A DNA stretch of 64,000 nucleotides from Nocardiopsis sp. N85. GTDB taxonomy: Bacteria > Actinomycetota > Actinomycetes > Streptosporangiales > Streptosporangiaceae. The notes beneath the pieces were generated by a model. That model had not been told where the DNA came from. It made no database searches and saw only the letters and a list, made by a program, of their open reading frames with translations. Position numbers and translations under genes: made by a program. The stretch covers positions 248,001 through 312,000 of the forward strand of contig NZ_JARBUT010000003.1 in the NCBI RefSeq assembly GCF_028882275.1, read 5' to 3'. Shown here piece by piece: positions 1 to 10,003 of this stretch (its first letter is position 1; each line of letters starts with the position of its first letter).

Positions 1-1356
1 AGCCCCCGGGCCCTGGTCGTCGTCCCCACCCGCGAGCTGGCCATCCAGGTCGCGGCGGACCTGACCACCGCGGGCAAGCGCAGCGGCTCCCGCATCCTGA
101 CCGTCTACGGCGGCCGCTCCTACGAGCCGCAGATCAACGGCCTCAAGGAGGGTGTGGACGTCGTCGTCGGCACCCCGGGCCGCCTGCTCGACCTGGAGAA
201 CCAGAAGCACCTGCGGCTCGACGGGGTCGGCGCGGTGGTCCTGGACGAGGCCGACAAGATGCTCGACCTCGGCTTCCTGCCCGACATCGAGCGCATCCTC
301 ACCAAGATCCCGACCGAGCGCCAGGTGATGCTCTTCTCGGCGACCATGCCGAGTGAGATCGTCTCCCTGTCCCGCAAGTACCTGCGGCAGCCCACCCACG
401 TGCGGGCCGGTGACGACAACGAGATCGACGGTTCGGCCATCACCGGCCGGATCGCCCAGCACGCGTTCCGCACCCACCAGATGGACAAGATCGAGATGCT
501 CGCCCGTCTCATCCAGTCGCAGGACCACGGTCAGAGCATGGTCTTCTGCCAGACGAAGCGGGCCTGTGACCGGGTGGCGGGCGAACTGAAGGACCGCGGT
601 TTCGCCGTGGCCGCCGTCCACGGCGACCTGGGCCAGAGTCAGCGCGAACGGGCCCTGCGGGCCTTCCGCAACGGCAAGATCAACATCCTGGTCGCCACCG
701 ACGTGGCCGCCCGCGGACTCGACGTGGACGACGTGACGCACGTCGTCAACTACGAGACGCCCGAGGACGAGAAGACCTACACGCACCGGATCGGCCGCAC
801 CGGCCGGGCCGGACGCAGCGGCACCGCCATCACGTTCGTCGACTGGCAGGAGATGCCGCGCTGGAAGCTCATCAACGCCGCACTGGACCTGCCGTTCAAC
901 GAGCCCGAGGAGACCTACTCCACGTCGAAGCACTTCTTCGAGGTGCTCGGCATCCCCGCGGGCACCAAGGGTCGGCTGGCCGCGGACAAGCGCGACGAGC
1001 ACGCCGGTCTTGAGGCCGAGGAGATCGAGGACATCGGTGACACCGGTGGCCCCCGGGTCCAGCGCGGTCGTCGCGAGCGGGACCACGGTCGCGACCAGGA
1101 GCGCGACGAGAGCCGCCGGCGGAGCAGGGGCGGCCGACCGCGTCGTCGCACCCGCTCCGGTGAGAGCGCGGTGAAGGGTGCCGAGGCCCCCGTGGCCGCA
1201 CCCGCCGCCGAGCGCACCGAGGCCCCCGCGGCGGCCTCCGCGGCCCCCGCCGCGCCCGCGCGCGAGTCCGAGGGCGGTGAGGGCGCCCGCAAGGTCCGCC
1301 GTCGCCGTCGCACCCGTAGTGGCGCGGCCGTCCGTCGTGACCCGGAGAACACCTGA
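1..1356 (+). CDS. DEAD-box ATP-dependent RNA helicase (5' end outside window)
   Basis: ATP-dependent RNA unwinding in the cytoplasm. The frame is open from base 1, so the start codon and the Q motif/Walker A lie upstream; 451 residues are visible. Counting from base 1, motif Ia PTRELA is at residues 10-15, TPGR at 58-61, DEAD at 82-85, SAT at 113-115 and HRIGRTGRAGR at 262-272, so both RecA-like lobes are covered. After about residue 330 comes an Arg-rich, Ala/Glu-rich low-complexity tail, as in many actinobacterial DEAD-box proteins, which probably binds RNA non-specifically. A strong hairpin follows the stop codon. The exact paralogue (RhlE-, DeaD- or CshA-like) cannot be settled without the missing N-terminus. 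Confidence 0.95.
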   Translation, partial: SPRALVVVPTRELAIQVAADLTTAGKRSGSRILTVYGGRSYEPQINGLKEGVDVVVGTPGRLLDLENQKHLRLDGVGAVVLDEADKMLDLGFLPDIERILTKIPTERQVMLFSATMPSEIVSLSRKYLRQPTHVRAGDDNEIDGSAITGRIAQHAFRTHQMDKIEMLARLIQSQDHGQSMVFCQTKRACDRVAGELKDRGFAVAAVHGDLGQSQRERALRAFRNGKINILVATDVAARGLDVDDVTHVVNYETPEDEKTYTHRIGRTGRAGRSGTAITFVDWQEMPRWKLINAALDLPFNEPEETYSTSKHFFEVLGIPAGTKGRLAADKRDEHAGLEAEEIEDIGDTGGPRVQRGRRERDHGRDQERDESRRRSRGGRPRRRTRSGESAVKGAEAPVAAPAAERTEAPAAASAAPAAPARESEGGEGARKVRRRRRTRSGAAVRRDPENT

Positions 1357-1404
1357 CCGAACGCCGAGGCCGTGGCCCCACCCCGGGTGCCACGGCGCCG
1401 AGCG

Positions 1405-1430
1405 GGCGCGGTGCCCGAAGGCACCGCGCC
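1405..1430 (+). terminator. Hairpin terminator after the helicase gene
   Basis: Perfect 11-bp stem GGCGCGGTGCC / GGCACCGCGCC with a CGAA tetraloop, 48 bases after the helicase stop. There is no clear U tract, as is usual in high-GC actinomycetes. Confidence 0.6.
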
Positions 1431-1494
1431 GGCGCGCACGGCCCCCGGCCGGGTCCGCCACGGACCGGGCCGTCATCGTCTAGGGTGACCCGAC

Positions 1495-2403
1495 GTGAGT
1501 ACACCTAAGTTCCTCGACCTGCCGCCCGGCGTGCGTCGAGTCGATCTCGACCTGTCCTACGGCCCGGTGGCGGCGTTGCGGGCACTGCCCGTCTCCGGGG
1601 GCGTGGAGCTGTCGCCCGCCGTGCTCGTGCACGGTTTCACCGGCAGCAAGGAGGACTTCATCGCGGTCCTCCAGACCCTGGCCCAGGCAGGCCGGGAGGT
1701 GGTCGCGATCGACCTGCCCGGGACCTACGCGTCCCCGGGGCCGGAGACCCTCACCCCGCCACCGGGCGCGCAGCGCCCCGACTACCGGCTGTCCTCGCTG
1801 GGCGAGGCCGTCGCCGAGGTCGTCGAACTCGTCGGTGGCCGCGCACCGGTCCACCTGGTGGGACACTCCTTCGGCGGTCTGGTGGCTCGCGAGACCGCGC
1901 TGAGCGGGATGGTCGACCTGGCGTCGTTGACGCTGCTGTGCAGCGGTCCCGCAGCCCTCCAGGGTCAGGGCGCGATGCGCGTCCGATCCCTCATCGCCGC
2001 GTTGTCCATGGACCCCTCCCGGGAACGGCTGGAAGAGCTGTGGGAGGAGCGGTTCGACGCCGAAGCGCGGCAGCGCACCCCCGATGAGCACGTGCGTTCC
2101 TTCCTTCGCGACCGGCTGGTCGAGAGCAGCGCGCTGGGCCTGCTGCGCTGCGCCGAGGACCTGTTGGGCGCCCGCGACCGGGTGGACGAGCTGGCCGCGC
2201 TGGAGCTGCCGACCCTGGTGGTCTACGGCGAGAACGACGACGCCTGGGAGCCGGCCGCGCAGGAGGACATGGCGAAACGGCTGGACGCCCGGCGGATCGT
2301 CGTGCCGGGCGCGGGCCACTCCCCCAACGTGGAGGCCCCCGAGACCACGGCGAGCGCGTTCACCGCGTTCTGGAACGGGGTGGAGTCGGTCGGCCGTCGC
2401 TGA
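1495..2403 (+). CDS. Alpha/beta-hydrolase fold protein
   Basis: A 302-residue cytosolic serine hydrolase of unknown substrate. The nucleophile elbow GHSFG places the catalytic Ser at residue 125, the acid is probably Asp248 in YGENDDAW, and the base is His275 in GAGH. HGFTG at 46-50 is the likely oxyanion-hole loop. No signal peptide is seen. The GTG start at 1495 is the first in frame and fits the family length. It lies between the helicase and the metallo-beta-lactamase-fold gene, each separated by a hairpin, so it is probably transcribed alone. Candidate activities include esterase, lipase or haloperoxidase-like; the sequence does not choose between them. Confidence 0.9.
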   Translation: MSTPKFLDLPPGVRRVDLDLSYGPVAALRALPVSGGVELSPAVLVHGFTGSKEDFIAVLQTLAQAGREVVAIDLPGTYASPGPETLTPPPGAQRPDYRLSSLGEAVAEVVELVGGRAPVHLVGHSFGGLVARETALSGMVDLASLTLLCSGPAALQGQGAMRVRSLIAALSMDPSRERLEELWEERFDAEARQRTPDEHVRSFLRDRLVESSALGLLRCAEDLLGARDRVDELAALELPTLVVYGENDDAWEPAAQEDMAKRLDARRIVVPGAGHSPNVEAPETTASAFTAFWNGVESVGRR

Positions 2404-2416
2404 CCTCCCGCACGCG

Positions 2417-2452
2417 GACGCGCCCCGGTCCCTTCGCGGGCCGGGGCGCGTC
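2417..2452. terminator. Bidirectional hairpin between convergent genes
   Basis: Stem GACGCGCCCCGG / CCGGGGCGCGTC (12 bp perfect) between the rightward hydrolase gene and the leftward gene ending at 2460; it can serve both. Confidence 0.7.
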
Positions 2453-2459
2453 GCTGGGG

Positions 2460-3473
2460 TCAGACCCAGGTGTCGAAGTTCTTGCCCTCGGCGGCCACGG
2501 TGGTGGCGGGGCCGCGGTCGGGCAGGATGCGGGTGTCCGGCGGCAGCGACAGCAGCGATTCGCCGATGGAGGCGAGCTGGGTCGTGTAGTCGATGTAGGT
2601 GTTGCCGACCATGCCGGGCTCACCCTTGCGCAGGGTGTCGCCGCAGAAGACGACGCCGAGCTGGCCGATGGAGAAGCCGATGGTGCCCGTGGAGGTGCCG
2701 GGCAGGGGCAGGACGTCGATCTGGAGGTCGCCGACGGTCATGGAACCGCCGCCCTCGACCTCGACGTCCGGACGGTGCTCGGCGCCGTGCAGACGCCGCC
2801 ACAGGCGCATCTCGCGCGGGTGCAGGGCGATCGAGGCCTCGGTCTCCTCGGCGATCTTCACCGCCGACTCGATGTGCGGGCTGTAGGCGTTGGTGCAGGC
2901 GATGAGGTAGACGTCGCGCTCGCCCACGGCCTCCAGGACGGCCTCGGCGTCGGGACCCGGGTCGATGACGATGACGCCCTCGTCGTCGGCGTCGACGATC
3001 CAGGTGTTGCCGACGAAATCGAACTTCTCGTCGTCGAACTCGAAGGTGCCGGCGGTGCGGACACGGGTGACGCCGTCGGAGTCGGGGCCGGTGACACCGG
3101 TCTCCTCGGTCTCGTCGGCGAAGATGTGGGGGACCGCCTTCTCGGCGGCCACGACCTCCGTGGCCTCGTCCTTCGTGGCCTCGTCCTCCGTGGCGTCGTC
3201 GGAGTCGGCCTCCTCGGCCTCCTCCGTCTTCTCCTCGGCGTCGACGTCCGTGGCGGGACCGCCGTCGGTCTCGGCCGCGGCCCCCTCGGCCTCCCCGGCC
3301 TCGTCCTTCTTCGCGGAGGTCTCCTTCTCGGCGGCCACGACCTCGGTGTCGGCCTTCGCCGTCTCCTCGGCCCCGGTCTCCTCGACGGCCTCCTTGTCGT
3401 CCACCGCGACCTCCGCAGCGGAATCGGTGGCCTCCGGGCCGTCCTGCTTCTTCGGCTTCCGCTTCCAGAACAC
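2460..3473 (-). CDS. Metallo-beta-lactamase-fold protein with lost metal ligands and an acidic N-terminal extension
   Basis: A 337-residue protein, GTG start. Residues 1-130 are low complexity, rich in Glu, Ala, Asp and Thr. Residues about 140-337 follow the glyoxalase II-like metallo-beta-lactamase plan (VIDPG at 169-173, FCGDT at 276-280, LPDRGPATT at 317-325). The metal motif expected as THxHxDH reads TNAYSPH at 194-200, so only the last His remains. The His expected before the PG turn is Leu-Pro in LPLPGTSTG at 255-263, and the His of a typical LPGHGP reads Arg320. Asp279 is kept. A normal Zn or Fe hydrolase site is therefore unlikely; the protein may be a binding or regulatory pseudoenzyme. 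Its neighbours are the conserved PHP and DUF6758 genes. Confidence 0.85.
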   Translation of the reverse strand: MFWKRKPKKQDGPEATDSAAEVAVDDKEAVEETGAEETAKADTEVVAAEKETSAKKDEAGEAEGAAAETDGGPATDVDAEEKTEEAEEADSDDATEDEATKDEATEVVAAEKAVPHIFADETEETGVTGPDSDGVTRVRTAGTFEFDDEKFDFVGNTWIVDADDEGVIVIDPGPDAEAVLEAVGERDVYLIACTNAYSPHIESAVKIAEETEASIALHPREMRLWRRLHGAEHRPDVEVEGGGSMTVGDLQIDVLPLPGTSTGTIGFSIGQLGVVFCGDTLRKGEPGMVGNTYIDYTTQLASIGESLLSLPPDTRILPDRGPATTVAAEGKNFDTWV

Positions 3474-3582
3474 GGCGTCAGACCTTTCGCTTCGTTCGAT
3501 ATGGGTGGTTATGCTGCGACCATTGTCGCGCCCGCGCGCGATGGTCCGTACCGTACCGAACTCCGGGCGGGCGCCGACAGTC

Positions 3583-4458
3583 TCAACCCCTGATCAGGGG
3601 TACTCCCGTGGCGGGCGCCACCAGTTCCTCGAAGGCCTCCGGCCCGGTGGTCCGGGCGCCCAGCCGGTGCCCGGTGAGCGAGCCGTGGTCATCGCTGGAA
3701 CCGGTCACCACGACGCCCAGGTCGGCGGCGACCCCGCGCCAGTGGCGGGTCTGCTCACGGTTGTGCGAGGGGTGGTCGGCCTCGATGCCGCCGAGTCCGG
3801 CGGTGACCATGCGCTCGACCAGTTCCAGGGGGACCTCCCCGTTGAGGGCGCCCTCGGCGCGGGCCGGGTGGGCCAGGGAGCACACCCCTCCGGCGGCCCG
3901 GACCAGCTCGACCGCGCGCACCGGGTCGATGGCGTACCGGGAGGCGTAGGCGGGTCCCCCGGAGCCGATCCACCGGTCGAAGGCGTCCTGGACGTTGCGG
4001 GCGGCACCCACCTCCACGATCGCGCGGGCCAGGTGGGGGCGGCCGATGGTGTTGGCGTCGGCGTACTCCTCGTGTCCGGCGCCGGCGATCTCCAGCACGC
4101 GCTCCCAGGTCACGTCGACGCCCTGGGCCCGGAGCTTGTGGACCATCTCCTCGGCGCGCGAGGCCCGGTCGGAACGGACCCGGCGCAGCTCCTCCGTCAG
4201 GCCGGGGTGGTCCGCGTCGAACAGGTAGGACACCAGGTGGACGCTGGAACCCCGGTAGGCGCAGGACAGCTCCATCCCCGGTACCAGGGTGAACCCGGGC
4301 GGCAGGACCTCGGCCGCCGACGCGATACCGCCGACGGTGTCGTGGTCGGTGAGGGCGAGGACGTCGATACCCGCGGCGACCGCGTACTCGATGACCTCCG
4401 CCGGCGAATCGCCGCCGTCGGAGACGGAACTGTGGGAGTGCAGGTCGATACGTGTCAC
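3583..4458 (-). CDS. PHP-domain phosphoesterase
   Basis: A 291-residue metal-dependent phosphoesterase of the PHP superfamily. The N-terminus carries the first metal motif HSHS at 7-10, then TDHDT at 37-41, the family Glu at GMELS (about 63) and a late SSDDHG motif near 253. These are the standard PHP metal ligands. Stand-alone proteins of this size resemble the TrpH/RNase AM group, known to act on 3',5'-nucleoside bisphosphates or to trim RNA 5' ends; that specific role is inferred from family resemblance. ATG start at 4458. It points the same way as DUF6758 and the MBL-fold gene, an order I recall from related actinomycetes. Confidence 0.9.
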   Translation of the reverse strand: MTRIDLHSHSSVSDGGDSPAEVIEYAVAAGIDVLALTDHDTVGGIASAAEVLPPGFTLVPGMELSCAYRGSSVHLVSYLFDADHPGLTEELRRVRSDRASRAEEMVHKLRAQGVDVTWERVLEIAGAGHEEYADANTIGRPHLARAIVEVGAARNVQDAFDRWIGSGGPAYASRYAIDPVRAVELVRAAGGVCSLAHPARAEGALNGEVPLELVERMVTAGLGGIEADHPSHNREQTRHWRGVAADLGVVVTGSSDDHGSLTGHRLGARTTGPEAFEELVAPATGVPLIRG

Positions 4459-4561
4459 CGGGTGATCGTACTAGGGCGTGTTCCGCGGACGCCCACCTCG
4501 CCGCGCGGCGCCCCGGCACGCCCTGATCGGCCGGTGCGCCGTCGGCGGGCCGCCACCCGGG

Positions 4562-5221
4562 TCAGGGCGACCGGGGTGCCAACTCTCCGGAGAGGAAGGG
4601 ACTGGGGGCGCCGAAGGGCGGCTCGAAGGCGACGCCGCCGTCGTTGATGTCGCGCAGATCGCGCAGGGCGTTGATCTCGCACATCAGCAGGGCGGTGTCG
4701 GTGGAGGCGAAGATCACCCACAGCCACTGGGAGAGCGCCTCGCCGGTGTATCCGGCGCGGTCACGGCCCAGATCGAGGTTCCACAGCGGGATCTCGTGCC
4801 CCTCGAAGCGGACCTTGGCGTCGGCGGCCCGGGTGTCGAGGCCGTCGCCGGGGTCGGGGCCCTCCAACCCGGCCAGGCGGGCGCCCAGTCCGACTCCGGG
4901 GGCCTCGGCGACGATGACGGCCTCGCCGACACCGCCCAGCGGGTCCGGCCCGGAGAGGGCGACGGCGATGCCCAGGGCGCCGCTGCGGTCGTCACCGGCC
5001 TCGGCGAATCCGGTGACCACCCACCCGGTGGGCAGCGGCCACGGGACCCACACCGGGACCCGGGACTGGGGCAGCAACGCCTCCAGTGCGGACGTGTTGG
5101 GTGTGCGCACCGGTTGGAGCGGGCTGACCGAGCCGTGGGCGTCGCACTGCCAGGCGCTGGTCCACAACCCCGGGGGCCGGACCGCGCGTCCACACCGGGG
5201 ACACGAGGGATCGGTCTTCAT
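4562..5221 (-). CDS. DUF6758 family protein with N-terminal zinc ribbon
   Basis: A 219-residue protein of unknown function. The N-terminus has CPRCGR (Cys7, Cys10) and CDAHG (Cys26, His29), spaced like a zinc ribbon, followed by a hydrophobic and aromatic C-terminal domain (WVPWPLPTGW, WLWVIFAS). There is no signal peptide or clear membrane segment. I recognise it as an actinobacteria-restricted family that usually sits beside the PHP gene, as here. ATG start at 5221. Confidence 0.85.
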   Translation of the reverse strand: MKTDPSCPRCGRAVRPPGLWTSAWQCDAHGSVSPLQPVRTPNTSALEALLPQSRVPVWVPWPLPTGWVVTGFAEAGDDRSGALGIAVALSGPDPLGGVGEAVIVAEAPGVGLGARLAGLEGPDPGDGLDTRAADAKVRFEGHEIPLWNLDLGRDRAGYTGEALSQWLWVIFASTDTALLMCEINALRDLRDINDGGVAFEPPFGAPSPFLSGELAPRSP

Positions 5222-5263
5222 GTCTTAGCCATCTACCCGGTTGACCTGGGCGGAAACGCACGG

Positions 5264-5290
5264 CGGGCGGGCCGCGTCGCGGCCCGCCCG
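5264..5290 (-). terminator. Hairpin terminator after typA
   Basis: Perfect 12-bp stem CGGGCGGGCCGC / GCGGCCCGCCCG with a 3-nt loop, 19 bases past the stop of the leftward typA gene. Confidence 0.7.
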
Positions 5291-5308
5291 TCCCGAGGAC
5301 ACGGGGTC

Positions 5309-7201
5309 CTACTGCTGCTGGCGCTTCTTGTTGGCGGTGATCCGACCGCGTTCCTTCTGGTCGAGGACGACCTTGCGGATGCGGACGTGCTCGGGGGTGA
5401 CCTCGACGCACTCGTCCTCGCGGCAGAACTCCAGGGCCTGCTCCAGGGAGAGCTTCCGCGGCGGCACCAGGCGCACCAGCTCGTCGCCGGTGGCGGAGCG
5501 CATGTTGGTGAGCTTCTTCTCCTTGGTGATGTTGACGTCCATGTCGTCGGAGCGCGAGTTCTCGCCGACGATCATGCCCTCGTACACCTCGGTGCCCGGC
5601 TCGACGAACAGCGTGCCGCGCTCCTGGAGGTTGAACATCGCGAACGCCACGGCGGCGCCGGCCCGGTCGGCCACCAGGGAGCCGTTGGGGCGGGTGCGCA
5701 GCTCGCCGAACCACGGCTCGAACTTCTCGAACACGTGGTGCGCGATACCGGTGCCGCGGGTCTCGGTGAGGAACTCGGTGCGGAAGCCGATGAGGCCGCG
5801 GGAGGGGACCAGCCAGTCCATGCGCACCCAGCCGGTGCCGTGGTTGACCATGTTCTCCATGCGGCCCTTGCGGACGCTGAGGAGCTGGGTGATGGCGCCC
5901 ATGTACTCCTCGGGGGCGTCCACGGTGAGACGCTCGACGGGCTCGTGGACCTTGCCGTCGACGACCTTGGTGACCACCTGCGGCTTGCCGACGGTCAGCT
6001 CGTAGCCCTCGCGGCGCATCTGCTCGACCAGGATGGCCAGCGCCAGCTCACCGCGGCCCTGCACCTCCCAGGCGTCGGGACGCTCGGTGGGCAGCACGCG
6101 CAGCGAGACGTTGCCGACGAGCTCCTTGTCGAGGCGGTCCTTGACCAGGCGGGCGGTGACCTTGGCGCCCTTGACCCTGCCGACCAGCGGCGAGGTGTTG
6201 GTGCCGAGGGTCATGGAGATGGCCGGCTCGTCCACCGTGATGAGCGGCAGCGGAACCGGGTTCTCCAGGTCGGCGAGGGTCTCGCCGATCATGATGTCCT
6301 CGATGCCGGCGATGGCGACGATGTCACCGGGGCCGGCCTTCTCGGCGGGCTTGCGCTCCAGGCCGTCGGTCATGAGCAGCTCGGTGATCTTGACCTGCTG
6401 GACGTTGCCGTCGGTGCGGATCCACGCGACCTGCTGGCCCTTGCGCAGCTCTCCCTGCTGGACGCGGCACAGCGCCAGGCGGCCCAGGAACGGGGAGGCG
6501 TCCAGGTTGGTGACGTGGGCCTGGAGCGGCGCGTCCGGGACGTACTCGGGCGCCGGGATGGTGTTCAGGATGGTGGAGAACAGCGGCACCAGGTTGTCGT
6601 TGTCCGGAATGGTGCCGTTGGCGGGGCGCTCCAGGGAGGCCTTGCCGTCGCGGGCACAGGCGTAGACGATGGGGAACTCGATCTGGGACTCGTCCGCTTC
6701 CAGGTCCATGAACAGTTCGTAGGTGTCGTCCACGACCTCGGCGATACGGCTGTCGGGCCGGTCCACCTTGTTGATGACGAGGATGACGGGGAGCTTGGCC
6801 TTGAGGGCCTTGCGGAGCACGAAGCGGGTCTGGGGCAGCGGGCCCTCGCTGGCGTCCACCAGCAGGACGACGCCGTCGACCATCGACAGGCCGCGTTCGA
6901 CCTCACCGCCGAAGTCGGCGTGGCCGGGGGTGTCGATGATGTTGATGACCACGTCCTCGCCCTCGGGCGTGGTGTAGTGGACGGCCGTGTTCTTCGCGAG
7001 AATGGTGATGCCCTTCTCGCGCTCCAGGTCGTTGGAGTCCATCACGCGGTCGTCGACATCCTGGTTGTCCCGGAAGACACCGGACTGCCAGAGCATGGCG
7101 TCAACGAGGGTCGTCTTACCGTGGTCGACGTGGGCCACGATGGCGACGTTGCGAAGGTCGCGACGGCGTGCGGAGCCCTCGACGGGCGTAGCGCTGGACA
7201 T
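5309..7201 (-). CDS. typA: Ribosome-associated GTPase TypA/BipA
   Basis: A 630-residue translational GTPase that binds the ribosome and helps large-subunit assembly and stress or cold adaptation. The G1 motif AHVDHGKTT is at 23-31, followed by the switch region [19 protein letters not shown] (G3) and NKVD (G4). Elongation-factor domains II, III and V and the TypA-specific C-terminal domain (about 490-620) follow. Length is close to the usual 610-630. ATG at 7201 is used because the short basic stretch before the GTPase core resembles relatives; AGGAG lies rather far upstream, so the Shine-Dalgarno support is weak. Confidence 0.97.
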   Translation of the reverse strand: MSSATPVEGSARRRDLRNVAIVAHVDHGKTTLVDAMLWQSGVFRDNQDVDDRVMDSNDLEREKGITILAKNTAVHYTTPEGEDVVINIIDTPGHADFGGEVERGLSMVDGVVLLVDASEGPLPQTRFVLRKALKAKLPVILVINKVDRPDSRIAEVVDDTYELFMDLEADESQIEFPIVYACARDGKASLERPANGTIPDNDNLVPLFSTILNTIPAPEYVPDAPLQAHVTNLDASPFLGRLALCRVQQGELRKGQQVAWIRTDGNVQQVKITELLMTDGLERKPAEKAGPGDIVAIAGIEDIMIGETLADLENPVPLPLITVDEPAISMTLGTNTSPLVGRVKGAKVTARLVKDRLDKELVGNVSLRVLPTERPDAWEVQGRGELALAILVEQMRREGYELTVGKPQVVTKVVDGKVHEPVERLTVDAPEEYMGAITQLLSVRKGRMENMVNHGTGWVRMDWLVPSRGLIGFRTEFLTETRGTGIAHHVFEKFEPWFGELRTRPNGSLVADRAGAAVAFAMFNLQERGTLFVEPGTEVYEGMIVGENSRSDDMDVNITKEKKLTNMRSATGDELVRLVPPRKLSLEQALEFCREDECVEVTPEHVRIRKVVLDQKERGRITANKKRQQQ

Positions 7202-7345
7202 GGAAAAGTCTCGATCTCCTGGTCTGGGAAGAGACCGCAGGATGCCACGGCCCGTTGCCAGTTTATGCGGTCATGAGGGGCTGGTCGGGAAACGCACAGG
7301 TCACCCTGATCACCCCTACAGGGGGAACAAGGCCGGAGGCGCGGT

Positions 7346-7765
7346 TCATCCCGTCGGGACGAGCAGCGCCCCGATCGGGTCGAGGAAGGGCACGTCGGCC
7401 GGGAGCCAGTCGAGAGTGCCCAGGTCGGCGGCGGTGAGCCAGCGCAGGGACAGGTGCTCCAGGGCACGTGGTTCGCCGTCGATCAGGTCGGCGCGCAGCA
7501 GCCGCAGGACGGCGGACCGGGTGCGCCCCGGGGTCGCGGGAAACGGGACGTCGACGCCGATCGCCTCACGGACGCGGACGGTGACGCCGAGTTCCTCGCG
7601 GCATTCGCGGACGAGGGCGTCGGCGGGGGTCTCGCCCGGGTCGACCTTGCCGCCGGGGAACTCCCACCGGCCGCGCAGGACGGCGGGTTCGGCGCGTTGG
7701 GCGGCGAGGATGCGGCCGTCGCGGATGATGGCGGCGCCCACGACGATCAGGGTGTCTCGGTCCAC
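7346..7765 (-). CDS. Nudix hydrolase, MutT-like
   Basis: A 139-residue Nudix (deoxy)nucleoside diphosphatase. The Nudix box spans residues 39-61 with the pattern G-x5-E-x7-RECREELGV, all catalytic Glu/Arg present. The GTG at 7765 is chosen because [13 protein letters not shown] starts the first strand of the fold; longer upstream frame is Pro/Arg-rich shadow inside recD2. It overlaps the end of recD2 by 19 bases, which suggests co-translation. A sanitising role on oxidised nucleotides or on (d)CTP is likely from family members, but the exact substrate is not visible. Confidence 0.9.
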   Translation of the reverse strand: MDRDTLIVVGAAIIRDGRILAAQRAEPAVLRGRWEFPGGKVDPGETPADALVRECREELGVTVRVREAIGVDVPFPATPGRTRSAVLRLLRADLIDGEPRALEHLSLRWLTAADLGTLDWLPADVPFLDPIGALLVPTG

Positions 7766-9990
7766 GATCCACCAGGGTAGCGGGCGGTGCGCAGGCGGTG
7801 GGCCAGGGCCGTGTGCCGGTGGCCGGAGGAGGCGTTGCGGACGGCCTGGGCCAGGGCGCGGCGGGAGCCGACCAGCACGACGAGGCGTTTGGCCCGGGTG
7901 ATGGCGGTGTAGAGCAGGTTGCGCTGGAGCATCATCCACGAGCTGGTGGTGACGGGCACGACGACGGCCGGGTACTCGCTGCCCTGGGAGCGGTGCACGG
8001 TGATGGCGTAGGCGTGGGCGAGCTCGTCGAGTTCGGCGAAGTCGTAGGTGATGTCCTCGTCCTCGTCGGTGCGCACGGTGAGTTCCTGGGCCACGGGGTC
8101 CAGACCGGTGACGACGCCGAGGGCGCCGTTGAAGACGCCGTTGGCGCCCTTGTCATAGTTGTTGCGGATCTGGGTGACCTTGTCGCCGACCCGGAAGGTC
8201 CGGCCGCCGAAGCGGCGTTCGGGGATCCCCTCCCCCGCCGGAGTGAGGGCCTCCTGGAGCGCGATGTTGAGGTTGCCGGCCCCGGCGGGCCCGCCCTTCA
8301 TCGGGGTGAGGACCTGGACGTCGCGACGCGGGTCCAGGCCGAAGGCGCGGGGGATCCGGCCGGCGACGACGTCGACGGTCATGAGCGCGGCGTCCTCGGA
8401 CTCCTCGCAGGCGAAGAGGAAGAAGTCGCGCATGCCCTCGAACAGGGGCGGTTCGCCCTTGTTGATCCGGTGGGCGTTGCTCACCACTCCGGACTCCTGT
8501 GCCTGGCGGAACACCCGGGTGAGCCGGACGCTGGGGATGGGGGAACCCTCGGCGAGCAGGTCGCGCAGGACCTGCCCGGCGCCGACGGACGGCAGCTGGT
8601 CGACGTCGCCGACGAACACCAGGTGGGCGCCGGCCGGGACGGCCTTGATGAGCTTGTTGGCGAGGATGAGGTCGAGCATGGACGCCTCGTCGACCACCAG
8701 CAGGTCGCAGTCGAGGGGGTTGTCGCGGTCGTAGGAGGCCTCGCCGCCGGGGCGCAGTTCGAGGAGCCGGTGCACGGTGGCGGCCTCGTGCCCGGTGAGT
8801 TCGGTGAGGCGTTTGGCCGCGCGGCCGGTGGGGGCGGCCAGGATGATCTTCGCGCCCTTGACGGCGGCCAGGGTGACGATGGAGGAGACGGTGAAGGACT
8901 TGCCGCAGCCGGGGCCACCGGTGAGGACGCTGACCTTGCGGGTGAGCGCCTGCGTCACCGCCTCGCGCTGTTCGTCGGCGAGTTCGGTGCCGGTGCGCCG
9001 GTGCAACCAGCCCAGGGCGACCTCCCAGTCGACGTCGGCGAAGGCGGGCAGCCGGTCGTGCGGGTGGTTCAGCAGGGTGAGCAGCCCGGCGGCGGCGCCG
9101 ACCTCGGCCCGGTGGAAGGGCACCAGGTGGACGGCGCGCACCGGGGCGCCGTCGGGCCCGGGGACCTCTTCGCGGACCACTCCCTCGTCCTCGATGAGCC
9201 GGGCCAGACACTCGATGACCAGGCCGGAGTCGACGCCGAGGATCTTGACGGCGGCGGAGATGAGCTTCTCCTCGGGCAGGTGGCAGTGACCGTCGCCGGT
9301 GGACTCCGAGAGGGTGAACTGGATGCCGGCCATGACCCGTTGGGGGCTGTCGTGGGGGATGCCGACGGCCTGGGCGATGGTGTCGGCGGTCTTGAAGCCG
9401 ATGCCCCACACGTCGGTGGCCAGCCGGTAGGGCTCCTTCTGGACGATCTCGATGGCGGTGTCGCCGTACTTCTTGTAGATGCGCACGGCCAGGGAGGTGC
9501 TCACACCGACGCCCTGGAGGAAGACCATGACCTCCTTGATGGCCTTCTGCTCCTCCCAGGCGTCGGCGATGAGACGGGTGCGCTTGGGGCCCAGGCCGGG
9601 GACCTCGATGAGGCGTTCCGGGTCCTGTTCGATGACGTCGAGGGCGTCGGTGCCGAAGTGCTCGACGATGCGTTCGGCCATCTTGGGGCCGATGCCCTTG
9701 ATGAGGCCCGAGCCCAGGTAGCGGCGGATGCCCTGGACGGTGGCGGGCAGGACGGTGGTGTAGTCGTCGACGTGGAACTGGCGACCGTACTGCGGGTGCG
9801 AGCCCCAGCGGCCGTGCATGCGCAGGGCCTCACCGGGTTGCACGCCCATGAGGGTGCCGACCACGGTGAGCAGGTCGGCGCCGCGCCCGGTATCGACCCG
9901 GGCGACGGTGTAGCCGGTCTCCTCGTTGGCGTAGGTGACGCGTTCGAGGACGCCTTGGACCACGGCGGGCGAACGCTTCTCGTCGGGCAC
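7747..9990 (-). CDS. recD2: RecD2-type SF1B DNA helicase
   Basis: A 747-residue 5'-3' DNA helicase that works without RecBC. The N-terminal region carries an OB-like domain and helix-hairpin-helix repeats ([20 protein letters not shown]), the hallmark of RecD2 rather than RecD. Walker A GGPGCGKS is at about 358-365, followed by [10 protein letters not shown] (motif II), [12 protein letters not shown] (motif III) and the C-terminal [12 protein letters not shown] motif. The GTG at 9990 is chosen because AAGGGGA lies 6-12 bases upstream; the longer frame enters the preceding gene. It follows the MmcQ/YjbR gene by 13 bases, so they probably share a transcript. Confidence 0.95.
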   Translation of the reverse strand: MPDEKRSPAVVQGVLERVTYANEETGYTVARVDTGRGADLLTVVGTLMGVQPGEALRMHGRWGSHPQYGRQFHVDDYTTVLPATVQGIRRYLGSGLIKGIGPKMAERIVEHFGTDALDVIEQDPERLIEVPGLGPKRTRLIADAWEEQKAIKEVMVFLQGVGVSTSLAVRIYKKYGDTAIEIVQKEPYRLATDVWGIGFKTADTIAQAVGIPHDSPQRVMAGIQFTLSESTGDGHCHLPEEKLISAAVKILGVDSGLVIECLARLIEDEGVVREEVPGPDGAPVRAVHLVPFHRAEVGAAAGLLTLLNHPHDRLPAFADVDWEVALGWLHRRTGTELADEQREAVTQALTRKVSVLTGGPGCGKSFTVSSIVTLAAVKGAKIILAAPTGRAAKRLTELTGHEAATVHRLLELRPGGEASYDRDNPLDCDLLVVDEASMLDLILANKLIKAVPAGAHLVFVGDVDQLPSVGAGQVLRDLLAEGSPIPSVRLTRVFRQAQESGVVSNAHRINKGEPPLFEGMRDFFLFACEESEDAALMTVDVVAGRIPRAFGLDPRRDVQVLTPMKGGPAGAGNLNIALQEALTPAGEGIPERRFGGRTFRVGDKVTQIRNNYDKGANGVFNGALGVVTGLDPVAQELTVRTDEDEDITYDFAELDELAHAYAITVHRSQGSEYPAVVVPVTTSSWMMLQRNLLYTAITRAKRLVVLVGSRRALAQAVRNASSGHRHTALAHRLRTARYPGGSWTETP

Positions 9991-10003
9991 ACGGTCCCCT
10001 TTC

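Noticed and set aside
3516..3529. GCGAC-CATT-GTCGC inverted repeat upstream of the MBL-fold gene
   Set aside because: Only five-base arms in GC-rich DNA and no further copy; chance is likely.
4478..7276. Very long open frame opposite typA and DUF6758 on the plus strand
   Set aside because: It is an antisense shadow: the minus-strand genes have full family motifs, while this frame has His/Gly/Val-rich repetitive sequence with no domain.
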